Below, one piece after another: positions 46,787-56,142 of a DNA stretch of 64,000 bases; the first letter of the stretch is position 1; the number at the start of each line of letters is the position of its first letter. Origin of the DNA: Leptospira haakeii (GTDB lineage: Bacteria; Spirochaetota; Leptospiria; Leptospirales; Leptospiraceae). A program made the translations under genes and the position numbers. The stretch covers positions 124,001-188,000 of the forward strand of contig NZ_NPEG01000005.1 of NCBI RefSeq assembly GCF_002812045.1, written 5' to 3'. The notes beneath the pieces are model-generated. The model did not search any database. It was given only the letters and a program-made list of their open reading frames with translations, and had not been told where the DNA came from.

Positions 46787-48114
46787 ACATCAGGGGCCTT
46801 GGAGGAAGAAAGCCAAGATATGAAGAATGCTTTCAGGTCATCATAACCTTTTTGATCGGAAAGTTCCGATTTAGCTTCTATAGATCTGGCTTTTAAAGTT
46901 TTTAAACTAGGATCAGTCTGTATTCTTTTCCATAGGAATCCATTGATCAGTACTCTTTCTCCGGATAAAAATAGATAAGGAGTATTCTTCGCTTTTACTT
47001 CTCTTTGTAAAAGTTTCCTGTCAACTGCCCAAACTTCAGATAAAAGAATATAATCTTTTTCTCTTATTTCAGGATAAGAAGTGAAGTGAGTCTTTTGTTT
47101 AGAGATAAAATACAAATAAGCGGAAGTTTCAGGAGAAACATATATCCTTTCATCCTGATCTACGATCAATCTTCCTTTTAAAGATGTTACGTCTTTAGCA
47201 AGAGAGTTTAACTTTATTTTATCCACTCCTAAAATAGGGCGAATCGTAAAATATCCGGAGATAGCGATCAAAGCAAATATTCCGATAGAAGCAGGAAGTG
47301 AATTTAATTCTTTTTCGGAACGAAGTAAAAAATTAGCTACAAACAGAATTAAAATGAAAGATCCAAAACCTAAAAGATATTTCCAAACCGCTTGGCCCAT
47401 AAATCCAAAAGAATGAGCCCCGTAAAAATTAAGATTTCCTAATAGGATAATTCCGAGTACAAGAACGGAAAGATAGCCGAATAGAAAAAGTTTAGGTAGA
47501 TTCCTTCTTTTGAAAAATACGGATTGTTGCTTCTTCTTCTCTCTAATACCTACAGTTCCTGCCTTGATCACGAAGATCGTAAATCCGATCAGGAAAAAAG
47601 TAAAATGAGAGAAAAACCCAAGCACTGTACAGGAAACTAAGATCAAAAGATCCACTACTGTTTCCATTCGGAAGGAAAGAAATAGAACTAATAAAAACGA
47701 AAAGCTAACTAACTCTCCCAACATATTCAGAGGAACTAAATAAGAGAAAGGATTGATCGCAGCTAAATAACAGAACAGATAATGATTCAGTTTCCAAGTC
47801 TCTCTTTCCATTATGTAAGCGCAAAGATGGATCCCTAAACTCAGGAAAAATGCTCCGAAAGAGAGATAAGCAGGTATATAATTCAAACCGAAGATCGATT
47901 TCCAAAAGGATAAAAGCAAAAATGGAAAAGGTTCGCGAAAGGAGAAAAATTTTCCGTCTTCCGAAAGAGAGCGTAATTCTGCCAGTGTCCGGAAACTTTC
48001 TCCGTTGGACGGGTCACCATGCCAAGAATAGAGAAGGGTCAGTAGACCGGTGAGAAACAGAGTCGAGAGTGAAATGAGCGCGGGGTTTGCTTTTCTGTTT
48101 CTTTCCAAGTCCAT
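46783..48114 (-). CDS. Polytopic membrane protein of unknown function
   Basis: A 443-residue protein with about 10-11 hydrophobic helices, and a soluble C-terminal part of about 130 residues. The general layout is like that of GT-C-type glycosyltransferases (PMT/DUF2029-like), but no clear catalytic DxD was seen in the first loop. It is coupled to a methyltransferase gene at its 3' end. Confidence 0.8.
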   Translation of the reverse strand: MDLERNRKANPALISLSTLFLTGLLTLLYSWHGDPSNGESFRTLAELRSLSEDGKFFSFREPFPFLLLSFWKSIFGLNYIPAYLSFGAFFLSLGIHLCAYIMERETWKLNHYLFCYLAAINPFSYLVPLNMLGELVSFSFLLVLFLSFRMETVVDLLILVSCTVLGFFSHFTFFLIGFTIFVIKAGTVGIREKKKQQSVFFKRRNLPKLFLFGYLSVLVLGIILLGNLNFYGAHSFGFMGQAVWKYLLGFGSFILILFVANFLLRSEKELNSLPASIGIFALIAISGYFTIRPILGVDKIKLNSLAKDVTSLKGRLIVDQDERIYVSPETSAYLYFISKQKTHFTSYPEIREKDYILLSEVWAVDRKLLQREVKAKNTPYLFLSGERVLINGFLWKRIQTDPSLKTLKARSIEAKSELSDQKGYDDLKAFFISWLSSSKAPDV

Positions 48115-48222
48115 GCGGCGGAATTCTTCTCCTACGGATTTCGGAGCTACGTTAAAAATTTAGGTGAAATTATACCAACACATTTTGAACTAAACTAAGA
48201 GGCATATTCCGAGGGCAAGAAG

Positions 48223-50238
48223 ATGGAAAAAAAAGACCATATCCTTTACGATAAGACCGGAAATCCTAGCAAAGAGCCGGCTTGGATTTTTAGAACTTAC
48301 GCGGGTCATACAAACGCAAAGGAGTCCAACGAACTCTTTAGAAAAAACCTGGCAAAGGGTCAAACGGGCCTTTCCATCGCCTTTGATCTTCCCACACAAT
48401 GCGGTTATAGCTCAGATCATGCTATTGCAAGGCCGGAAATCGGAAAAGTAGGAGTTCCAATCAACACTCTCGAGGACTTCCGGATCCTTTTCGATCAGAT
48501 CCCAATCGAAGAAATGAACACTTCCATGACCATCAATGGTACTTCCATGTGGTTACTTTCGCTATACGTGGCTTTGGCGGAAGAAAGAGGAGAAGATGTT
48601 TCTAAACTCCAGGGAACCACTCAAAACGACATAATCAAAGAATACCTGGCTCGCGGGACTTATATTTTCCCACCTGAACATTCCATCAGAATCATCGTGG
48701 ATATGTATGAATATTGTTTGAAAAGAATTCCGAAATGGAACCCATCCAATATTTGTTCTTACCATTTGCAAGAAGCAGGAGCAACTCCTGTACAAGAGTT
48801 GGCGTTCGCACTCGCAACAGGAATGGCCATCTTAGATGCAGTGAAGGAAAGAAACTGTTTCACTCACGAAGAATTCGAACAATGCGTTGGTAGGATCTCC
48901 TTCTTTGTAAATGCAGGTATCAGATTCATCGAAGAAATGTGTAAGATGCGCGCCTTCTCCGATATGTGGGAAGAGATAACTGTAGGGATCTATCAAGTTA
49001 AAAACGAAAAATATCGTCGTTTCCGTTACGGAGTCCAAGTAAATTCCCTCGGACTAACGGAAGAGCAACCTGAAAACAACGCATGGAGAATTTTGATCGA
49101 AGCTTTAGGAGTTACCTTAAGTAGAGATGCAAGATGTAGAGCTCTCCAACTTCCGGCTTGGAACGAAGCACTTTCACTTCCTCGCCCTTGGGACCAACAA
49201 TGGTCACTTCGTTTACAACAAGTTCTCGCTTACGAAACGGATTTACTCGAATATCCGGACCTATTCGAAGGTTCCAGAGTTGTAGAAAGTAAAGTAAAAG
49301 ATCTGATCGAAAACGCAAACAAAGAGATCCAAAAGATCAAAGAAATGGGTGGAGCTATTAAAGCGATCGAGAACGGTTATATGAAAGCCCAACTCGTAAA
49401 ATCCCAAGCAGAAAGACTCGCTAAGATCAATAACGACGAACTAATCATCGTAGGAAAAAATAAATGGAAAGATGGGATCCCCTCCCCTCTTACCAACGAT
49501 CCTGACGGAGGGATTTTCAAAGTAGATCCCAAATCTGCAGAGCAAACTCTTAAAGTACTCTCTGATGTAAAATCAAGAAGAGATGCGAAGAAGGTAGCAG
49601 AAACTTTAGCAAGACTAGAAGACGACGCTAAAAACGGAAAAAACCTGATGTTCGCTTCCGTAGAATGTGCTAAGGCTCTTGTGACTACAGGAGAATGGGC
49701 AGATACACTCAGAAAAATATTCGGAGAATATCGTCCATCCACCGGAGTAGAAGGACAAAAACTCAATTTGGAATCTGACAAAGTAGCTAATGTCAGAAAC
49801 AAAGTAGAGAAATTCCAAAAAGCAACTGGTGCGAGACCTAAGATAGTAGTCGGTAAACCTGGGTTAGACGGTCATTCAAACGGCGCGGAGATGATCGCAG
49901 TTTCCGCAAAACACGCCGGATTCGATGTGATCTATTCTGGGATCAGACTTACTCCGGAAGAAATCGTACAATCTGCCGTAGAAGAAAACGCAAATGTGAT
50001 CGGAGTATCCATACTTTCCGGATCCCATGTGGAACTTGCAGAGCAAATATTCGCGGAATTAAAACATTATAAAGCGGATATACCTGTGGTCTTTGGAGGA
50101 ATTATCCCTCAACCGGATTTCGAAAAACTACATTCTATCGGAGTGAAAGCTATCTTCACACCTAAAGATTATGATCTAATGGATGTAATGGACCGAATCA
50201 TAGACATCGTATCCGCAAAGATCCCAGCTTCCGTTTAA
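48223..50238 (+). CDS. meaA: Ethylmalonyl-CoA mutase-type B12 mutase (MeaA)
   Basis: A 671-residue adenosylcobalamin-dependent acyl-CoA mutase. The N-terminal TIM barrel includes FRTYAGHTNAKESN, AFDLPTQCGYSSDH and TTQNDIIKEYLARG. The C-terminal B12 domain has GLDGHSNG, the DxHxxG signature. The overall sequence is closest to MeaA (ethylmalonyl-CoA mutase) as I remember it, rather than to the two-subunit methylmalonyl-CoA mutase. The start has GAGG upstream. meaB follows after three bases, a standard operon in which MeaB protects and loads the mutase. Other ethylmalonyl pathway genes are not in the window. Confidence 0.93.
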   Translation: MEKKDHILYDKTGNPSKEPAWIFRTYAGHTNAKESNELFRKNLAKGQTGLSIAFDLPTQCGYSSDHAIARPEIGKVGVPINTLEDFRILFDQIPIEEMNTSMTINGTSMWLLSLYVALAEERGEDVSKLQGTTQNDIIKEYLARGTYIFPPEHSIRIIVDMYEYCLKRIPKWNPSNICSYHLQEAGATPVQELAFALATGMAILDAVKERNCFTHEEFEQCVGRISFFVNAGIRFIEEMCKMRAFSDMWEEITVGIYQVKNEKYRRFRYGVQVNSLGLTEEQPENNAWRILIEALGVTLSRDARCRALQLPAWNEALSLPRPWDQQWSLRLQQVLAYETDLLEYPDLFEGSRVVESKVKDLIENANKEIQKIKEMGGAIKAIENGYMKAQLVKSQAERLAKINNDELIIVGKNKWKDGIPSPLTNDPDGGIFKVDPKSAEQTLKVLSDVKSRRDAKKVAETLARLEDDAKNGKNLMFASVECAKALVTTGEWADTLRKIFGEYRPSTGVEGQKLNLESDKVANVRNKVEKFQKATGARPKIVVGKPGLDGHSNGAEMIAVSAKHAGFDVIYSGIRLTPEEIVQSAVEENANVIGVSILSGSHVELAEQIFAELKHYKADIPVVFGGIIPQPDFEKLHSIGVKAIFTPKDYDLMDVMDRIIDIVSAKIPASV

Positions 50239-50241
50239 GGC

Positions 50242-51195
50242 ATGACCGTACGGTTTGCAGAAAAGGAACTCAAAGAACTGATCCAAGAAGCTTCCCAAGG
50301 GGAAAAATATCCTCTTGCGAAGCTGATCAGCGAATTGGAAAGACCGGATTCATTCGAATTTCGTAAAGTTCTATTCAAAGAATTAGAAAACGCCGGCTTT
50401 AATGGAGACAAATCAGTCACCATCGGATTTACTGGAACTCCTGGAGCAGGAAAATCCTCTCTCTTAGGAGAGATCTCCACAAACTTCTTACAAACAGTCC
50501 CAGACAAAAAAATGGCAGTAGTTGCCATAGATCCTTCCAGTCATATCAGCGGAGGATCTTTACTTGGAGATAGGACCAGACTTTCTCTACCGGTAAGAGA
50601 GAAGAGGATTTTTTTCAGATCCCAGCCTAGCCAATTAGAATTGGGAGGGTTGAATCCTTACACTTATCACGTAATCCGACTACTACGCTGCTTTTTCGAT
50701 CTTATATTTGTGGAAACAGTCGGGATCGGCCAAAACGAGATAGAAGTTTCTAAACTGGCGGATCTTTCCTTTCTAGTCATGGTTCCTTTAGGCGGAGACC
50801 AGATCCAATTTATGAAAAGTGGGATCATGGAAGTCCCTGACGCATTCATATTAAACAAATGTGATGAAGAAAATCTTGCCAGGGCAAGTTATCATACTCT
50901 TTCCACTACTCTCGAGTTTTTGAGAGACATTGTCCCTGGAGGAAGTATCCCCCCCATTTTCCTAACCAGTGTAAAAACTAAAAAAGGGATCCAAGAACTA
51001 TTAGATTTTGTTTTGAAAAGTAAACCTAATACGAAAAGATCTGTGGAAACCAAGATCCAGATCGAGAAATGGATCAAAACTGAGTATGGGAATTTCGGAC
51101 TGAATATCCTAGCCCAAACTCATTTTAATCCAAAAGGATCTTTCGAAGAAGTTGAAACATACGCGAAAACTGAAATCGAAAAAAAATATAAATAA
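50242..51195 (+). CDS. meaB: MeaB, GTPase chaperone of the B12 mutase
   Basis: A 317-residue P-loop GTPase of the G3E/MeaB type. The P-loop is GFTGTPGAGKSSLL (about 60-73). The Walker B-like segment is VVAIDPSS, followed by ETVGIGQNEIEVS, and the base-specificity motif is LNKCD. It helps load and reactivate adenosylcobalamin in the mutase and is coupled to meaA, three bases upstream. No CobC/LAO transporter features are seen, so the old ArgK annotation would be wrong. Confidence 0.95.
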   Translation: MTVRFAEKELKELIQEASQGEKYPLAKLISELERPDSFEFRKVLFKELENAGFNGDKSVTIGFTGTPGAGKSSLLGEISTNFLQTVPDKKMAVVAIDPSSHISGGSLLGDRTRLSLPVREKRIFFRSQPSQLELGGLNPYTYHVIRLLRCFFDLIFVETVGIGQNEIEVSKLADLSFLVMVPLGGDQIQFMKSGIMEVPDAFILNKCDEENLARASYHTLSTTLEFLRDIVPGGSIPPIFLTSVKTKKGIQELLDFVLKSKPNTKRSVETKIQIEKWIKTEYGNFGLNILAQTHFNPKGSFEEVETYAKTEIEKKYK

Positions 51196-51243
51196 TTCTC
51201 TCAATCCTCCGGATAATACGATTATTTCAAAGGAAAAGTGTAA

Positions 51244-52953
51244 ATGACAAGTTCTTGGGCACAAAGCCGAATCGATTTTCTAAAAGAGAAATTGATTCGA
51301 ACAAATACAACTATCGAATCCTGGAACCCTTCCTTTTCAAATATACTTATTCCATCTTCTATTCTTATATTTGGTTTTTTTTATAATTTATATTTTGCTT
51401 TGATCGGATTTCAACCTTTAGACGGTTCCATCGTATTCGATGGCGGGTGGAGAATATTGAACGGGCAAATACCCTTCAAAGACTTTTCCGCTCCTGCCGG
51501 AACAACACCTTCGTTAATCCAAGCTTTCCTTTTCTCGATTTTCGGAGTGAATTGGATTTCTTATTTAATTCACTCTTCGTTATTTAACGGATTATTAGGA
51601 GCGATTTCTTATATCTGGTTCCGGAAAGAAGGAGGTAATGTATTATTATCAACTCTACTTGCTTTTTTATCCGTTATTCTATTTTACCCACCTGTCGGTT
51701 TTCCGTTTATTGAAACGCATTCTTTTTTCTTTTCAGTATTAGCATTATTTCTAACAAGTTTAGCTGTACAAAACGTTAGATTGATCTACATCGTAGCGAT
51801 TTTTGTTTCATTCTTTTTAGGGTTTTTAAGCAAACAAATACCCGCCGCATTGCTTATATTCGGCATCCCCGTATTAATGATCCGCTTACAAAGGAAGGAT
51901 ATTAAAAAATTCTTACTTTATAGCATAGTGACAATCATTGGTATTTCTTTATTTGTTCTTCTAATAAACTTAATTTTTGGAATAGATTGGAGAGAAGAGT
52001 TCTTCTATTTATTCCAAATCACTTTAGGTACAGGCCAAGATAGATTTTCGGGGATACAGGCGCTTTCTCAACCAAATGGAAGCGCGAGTATAGGTTCTTT
52101 ACTTTTTATATTAAAGTTTCTGTTCGATTATATTTTAATCTTCGATCCTTCTAAATATTCAGTAAAATTGTTTTACCTTCTAATAATTTCCTTATGTGTA
52201 ATTCTTTATACGACTTGGAAGGTAAGAAACGAACAAAATGAGCAAATAAATAGGAAAAAATATTTATCCCAAATCCTTTTAGGAGGTTTGTTCTTTTTTT
52301 CTGCAGTTTTCTATTCGACGGTCAGTAAAAACCAGCCACAAATCGGATTTATCCAATTTTTCTTTTTCTTTGCATTCATTTGTTTGGCGAATACAAATAC
52401 TACAAAGTATCCGTTCTATTTTATATTCCTGATTTTAGCCTTTTTAATAGCTCGTGAATTCCATACCAATGTGAATCGTACTCGTATGGCAAATGATATG
52501 ATGTACGAGCATTCGGAGACAAAGATCTCGCTGGGATATTTCGATCTTAAATGGAAATTGCCGGCCATCTATGAGAAAAAAATCTCGTACTCCGACTATA
52601 ATTCTTTTTTAAATTTTTCCCAAAAAAATCCGGACAATATTTTATATCTGGGTGATATGACTATCCTCTTAGGTTTATCAGGAAAACAATCCTTCTTTCC
52701 CGCTCTTTGGTTTCACACCGACCTCACGATCCCTTCTGATAAATTTAAAGAACATCATGAAATATTTCAATCCAGGATCATTGAAAACATCTTAAAACAT
52801 AAGATCAAATATATAGTTTTCGAAGGTGAAATGGAGAATTTTTCGGAAATGTGTAACTTGAAAGTTTTAGATCGTTTAGAAACATTCATTTCCAAAAATG
52901 AAAAAGAAAGATTTAAAATTGGTAATTTGCCCGCAATCCGTATTTTAGATTAA
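51244..52953 (+). CDS. Polytopic membrane protein, possible GT-C-type glycosyltransferase
   Basis: A 569-residue protein with about 11 hydrophobic helices and a C-terminal soluble domain of about 150 residues. The first loop contains DGSIVFDGGWRILNGQIPFKDFSAPAG; its D-x-x-x-x-x-D-G-x-x and downstream aromatic pattern resemble PMT/GT39-type enzymes, though I do not see a confident DxD/DE pair. It sits alone after meaB with its own AAAGGA ribosome binding site. Confidence 0.8.
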   Translation: MTSSWAQSRIDFLKEKLIRTNTTIESWNPSFSNILIPSSILIFGFFYNLYFALIGFQPLDGSIVFDGGWRILNGQIPFKDFSAPAGTTPSLIQAFLFSIFGVNWISYLIHSSLFNGLLGAISYIWFRKEGGNVLLSTLLAFLSVILFYPPVGFPFIETHSFFFSVLALFLTSLAVQNVRLIYIVAIFVSFFLGFLSKQIPAALLIFGIPVLMIRLQRKDIKKFLLYSIVTIIGISLFVLLINLIFGIDWREEFFYLFQITLGTGQDRFSGIQALSQPNGSASIGSLLFILKFLFDYILIFDPSKYSVKLFYLLIISLCVILYTTWKVRNEQNEQINRKKYLSQILLGGLFFFSAVFYSTVSKNQPQIGFIQFFFFFAFICLANTNTTKYPFYFIFLILAFLIAREFHTNVNRTRMANDMMYEHSETKISLGYFDLKWKLPAIYEKKISYSDYNSFLNFSQKNPDNILYLGDMTILLGLSGKQSFFPALWFHTDLTIPSDKFKEHHEIFQSRIIENILKHKIKYIVFEGEMENFSEMCNLKVLDRLETFISKNEKERFKIGNLPAIRILD

Positions 52954-53030
52954 ATTCATTCTATAATTTTCATTCTAATATTTACTACTTCTGTCTTGAC
53001 ATCCGCTAAAATCCATATAGGGTTTTGCGG

Positions 53031-54263
53031 ATGAAATTTATTGATAAATCCTATCTGCTAAGATGTTCAGTCCTTTTACTATTTTCTTTCAATCTACAAC
53101 CTCTTGCAGCACAACAGGCCCATCCAAAAACAGCAATCGGTGAAAATTTTTCCGGGATCAAAAAAAGAGCGGAACTCCCCTCCCCTACTATTTCGGGTTC
53201 AGGTTTAAAAGCTGTAGCCATAGTCGGAGAAGTGGATGGGAATGAAGGCCCAAAAACCAGAGAATACGTAAATAATATCAAAGGACTTGTAAAAGTTTTA
53301 AAAGATAGAGGTGTTTCCGTAAGCGAGTTCTATCCGCCTAATAATCCTTGGTCCGGAATTAAAGAAGCATCACAAAATGCGAATATAGTTTTATACGCCG
53401 GGCATGGTGTCGGAACCAATTTGGACCAACCTCCTTATGACCAAAGATCAGTGGGTGGATTTTATTTAGGAAAAGAATTCGTTTCCAACGAACAAATTTC
53501 TTCGGAACTTAAACCTGCACCAGGCGCAATCGTCCTATTTTTAGGAGCTTGTTTTACTGCCGGAAATATGGCCTACGATATGGGCGTGATCCGGGACGAA
53601 GAAACTAAAAAAAGGATCTCCATGTATTCTTCTCCTTTTTTAGAAACAGGATTCAAAGGATATTACGCTACCTGGGCTCCTTGGACGGCTCAGACAATTT
53701 TAGCATTATTATTTACGAATAAAAACTATGGGGATGTTTATTTCAGCCAAACAAATCCTCAAGAAGTAACTAAAATTTCTCATCCTCGTTCTTCCGGAGC
53801 TTCTTTATATTATCATACTAAACCTCCTAGTTCTAAACCTGTTTATGATTACGCATTTGCAGGAGATCCTTCCAATGTTTTAAGATCCGAAAATTCAAAC
53901 ACTGATACCGAAACTAAAATTACGGAAGAAGAGAGACTAAAACAAAATCGTATTTTGATCTCAAGCCTGTATGATAAGAATGAGAATAAATCCTTGGAGT
54001 CTCTCGAAAAAGGTGCGGATCCAAATGCGGATTATTTAGGCTGGAAACCTATCCATCTTGCTATCGTATTCGATCTTCCGAATGTAGTGAAGGAACTCGT
54101 TCGTAAAAAAGCATCCATCAATGCTCAGGCAGAAGGTTATACTCCTCTATCCATGGCTCTTGCTTATGAGCGTAAAGAGATTGCGGAGTTTTTAGAAAAA
54201 GAAGGCGGAACCAGAAGTAGAGCCGCATTTAAGAAACCGAATATTCCGAATTTGAAAAAGTAG
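53031..54263 (+). CDS. Exported caspase-like protein with C-terminal ankyrin repeats
   Basis: From the ATG at 53031 the protein has 410 residues. A signal peptide (about 1-28, LLLFSFNLQPLAAQQ) is followed by a domain with a His/Cys arrangement like caspase/clan CD peptidases: His125 in LYAGHGVG and Cys174 in FLGACFTAG, with VAIVGEVDG as a preceding strand. The last 100 residues have two or three ankyrin-like repeats (KGADPNADYLGWKPIHLAI and AEGYTPLSMALAYER). It is probably periplasmic or secreted. Whether it is a protease is not known. An in-frame TTG at 53025 is less likely. Confidence 0.8.
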   Translation: MKFIDKSYLLRCSVLLLFSFNLQPLAAQQAHPKTAIGENFSGIKKRAELPSPTISGSGLKAVAIVGEVDGNEGPKTREYVNNIKGLVKVLKDRGVSVSEFYPPNNPWSGIKEASQNANIVLYAGHGVGTNLDQPPYDQRSVGGFYLGKEFVSNEQISSELKPAPGAIVLFLGACFTAGNMAYDMGVIRDEETKKRISMYSSPFLETGFKGYYATWAPWTAQTILALLFTNKNYGDVYFSQTNPQEVTKISHPRSSGASLYYHTKPPSSKPVYDYAFAGDPSNVLRSENSNTDTETKITEEERLKQNRILISSLYDKNENKSLESLEKGADPNADYLGWKPIHLAIVFDLPNVVKELVRKKASINAQAEGYTPLSMALAYERKEIAEFLEKEGGTRSRAAFKKPNIPNLKK

Positions 54264-54289
54264 ATCTGCCTACATTATAATAGCCGGGT

Positions 54290-54318
54290 CCCTGCAAAAA
54301 TCTGCCATTTTTGCGGGG
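54290..54318 (+). terminator. Hairpin downstream of the caspase-like gene
   Basis: CCCTGCAAAAA (54290-54300) and TTTTTGCGGGG (54308-54318) pair over 11 positions, with one T-G wobble, around a 7-base loop. It is stable but lacks a following T-run, so it could be a terminator or mRNA 3' end. Confidence 0.55.
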
Positions 54319-54432
54319 GAGTCCCTTCTAATGTGACCATAATAGCCACCAAATCTCAAATCCCCCCTCACATTTTTTGCAACCTACCCTCCCAAATTGA
54401 CTCGTATCATTTAGAAAAAAAGGGAGCCCTCC

Positions 54433-55239
54433 ATGGCAATCATTCTAAGTTTTTTTGCGGCACACTGGATTTTAGCCGCTTTCGTTCAATCGTTCTACTT
54501 ACATCGTTATTCTGCTCACCAGATGTTCAAACTGAATCGTTTCTGGGAAAAGTTCTTCTATTTCTTTACTTTTGTTGTGCAAGGTTCTTCTTTCCTTAAT
54601 CCGAGAGCTTATGCAATCCTTCACAGAAGACACCATGCATACAGCGACACCGAAAAAGATCCTCATTCTCCTGTAGCTTCTAAAGGATTTTTGGATATGA
54701 TGTGGACCACCGCAGTCGTTTACGAAAATATTTTAGATCGTAAAGAAGAAGTGGAGAAGGATTTCAGAGGAAATTATCCGGAAATCCCTTGGTTCGATCG
54801 TTTTGCAGACTCTTGGTATATTCGTTTATTCTTCGGAACCGGCTATACTCTCTTCTATATGGCTTTCGTTCCTGCAGATGCAGTTTGGTTATATGCTTTA
54901 TTACCGATCCATTATCTAATGGGACCAACTCATGGCGCAGTTGTAAACTGGTGTGGACATATGTATGGTTACCGCAACCACGCAAAAAATCCGGACAATT
55001 CCAAAAACACCCTTCCCGTGGACTTCTTGATCATGGGAGAATTGTATCAAAACAATCACCATGCTCACCCGAACTCTCCAAACTTCGCGTTCCGTTGGTT
55101 CGAGTTGGACCTTACTTACCAAATGATGAAGGTACTACATTTTATGGGAATCATCACCATCCAGAGAGCTGTGTGGACCGAGAAAGGAAGAAAAGAACTT
55201 TCTGGTACGGCACCTTCTCCTTTGGCTGATGTAGCTTAA
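54433..55239 (+). CDS. Acyl-CoA (delta-9-type) fatty acid desaturase
   Basis: A 268-residue membrane di-iron desaturase. The three histidine boxes are [15 protein letters not shown] and NNHHAHPNS, the pattern of acyl-CoA or acyl-lipid desaturases. About four hydrophobic helices are present. The ATG has GGGAG a few bases upstream. It probably introduces a cis double bond into membrane fatty acids. A strong terminator follows. It is likely monocistronic. Confidence 0.93.
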   Translation: MAIILSFFAAHWILAAFVQSFYLHRYSAHQMFKLNRFWEKFFYFFTFVVQGSSFLNPRAYAILHRRHHAYSDTEKDPHSPVASKGFLDMMWTTAVVYENILDRKEEVEKDFRGNYPEIPWFDRFADSWYIRLFFGTGYTLFYMAFVPADAVWLYALLPIHYLMGPTHGAVVNWCGHMYGYRNHAKNPDNSKNTLPVDFLIMGELYQNNHHAHPNSPNFAFRWFELDLTYQMMKVLHFMGIITIQRAVWTEKGRKELSGTAPSPLADVA

Positions 55240-55264
55240 GATTTTTTAACTTAGTGAGTTTTGT

Positions 55265-55293
55265 AAGCCGCTTGGAAACAGGCGGCTTTTTTA
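55265..55293 (+). terminator. Rho-independent terminator of the desaturase gene
   Basis: AAGCCGC (55265-55271) pairs with GCGGCTT (55282-55288) around a 10-base loop, followed by a run of T. This is the clearest terminator in the window. Its T-run touches the stop of the convergent gene 55291-55770. Confidence 0.85.
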
Positions 55294-55770
55294 TTCTTCT
55301 CGGATCCTGTCCAAGTCACCTCTCATCTCTTTGTCATATTCTTCCATTAAGAGAGGATAAAATTCCGGGCTTAATTCTATTTTGCCGTTCAATACCAATT
55401 GGAATAAGGAACGGACTAATTCTTCCTTTTCGAATCCGGTACAGATCCACTCCAAAAGTTCCAATGCCAGGTCCAGTCTACCTTCTACCTGAATTGTTTT
55501 ACGGAAGATGTCTAAAACTTCTTTTTCTTTTCCCGCTTCCAGAAAACTTCTGAGTTCTACCGGCATACTTTGTAATAGAAGTTGTTTCTTTGCGTTCGGA
55601 GTAAAAAGGAATTCTAACTGTCCGGCAGGCAGATGAGATAAAATCGCCTTATCCACTTCTTCTTTAGAATGTCCTAATTTGATTAAGGTCCGACCAAGGA
55701 CCTCTCCTAATACGAAGTCCTCCAGAGGGTGAAACGGAAATCCCTGTTTTTTAGGTTCCTGATCTTCCAT
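55291..55770 (-). CDS. Hypothetical helical protein
   Basis: From the ATG at 55770 (MEDQEPKK) the protein has 159 residues, mostly charged amphipathic helix, with no signal peptide or membrane segment. The segment HPLEDFVLGEVLGRTLIKLGHSKEEVDKA (key parts VLGEVLGR and GHSKEEVDKA) looks like a folded helical domain, but I do not recognise it. The frame continues upstream into the repeat region, but MEDQ has GGAGA upstream and is the natural start. Confidence 0.65.
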   Translation of the reverse strand: MEDQEPKKQGFPFHPLEDFVLGEVLGRTLIKLGHSKEEVDKAILSHLPAGQLEFLFTPNAKKQLLLQSMPVELRSFLEAGKEKEVLDIFRKTIQVEGRLDLALELLEWICTGFEKEELVRSLFQLVLNGKIELSPEFYPLLMEEYDKEMRGDLDRIREE

Positions 55771-55810
55771 CTTGTTAGGGTCTCCACCGACCGTATTCTG
55801 GTCAAGTTTA

Positions 55811-55975
55811 TAGAGGCACAGAGTTTGAGAGAGATAGAGAGATTTGGTCACACAGAGACACGAAGGCACAGAGAGAAATTTTTATGCTTTGTAGGTTCAT
55901 TTTAAATATATTTAACCCTTTCGTGACTTTGTGCCTCTGTGCGAAAAGACCCCTGTGCCCCTCTAAACTCAGCGC
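55811..55975. repeat. GTGCCTCTGTG-type heptad-periodic repeat with inverted arms
   Basis: This intergenic stretch has repeated units such as CACAGAGACACGAAGGCACAGAG (left, about 55850-55873) and CTTTCGTGACTTTGTGCCTCTGTG (right, about 55918-55941). The arms are imperfect inverted copies of each other with a period of 7-8 bases and surround an AT-rich centre. Similar GTGTCTTTGTGCCT repeats are known as dispersed elements in various environmental bacteria. No ORF in it is convincing. Confidence 0.7.
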
Positions 55976-56142
55976 CTTTTCACAATTAGGCGGATATTTT
56001 TGTAACCTGAATTTCACGAAACCTTAGTACGAATGGGATCTTCCCAGTGTAAGTTTTGGGTCTCTTTTTTAAAAAGAGAAAAAGGCTAAAAATACAAAGC
56101 GCGCCTTCCCGATCTAGGGAGATTCCATTTCCGGAACAATTT

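Noticed and set aside
52996..53027. TTGACA and TATAGG-like promoter before the caspase-like gene
   Set aside because: The spacing is only about 14 bases, so it does not fit a standard promoter.
55808..56017. Small minus-strand ORF in the GTGCCTCTGTG repeat region
   Set aside because: It is a low-complexity reading of the repeat rather than a gene.
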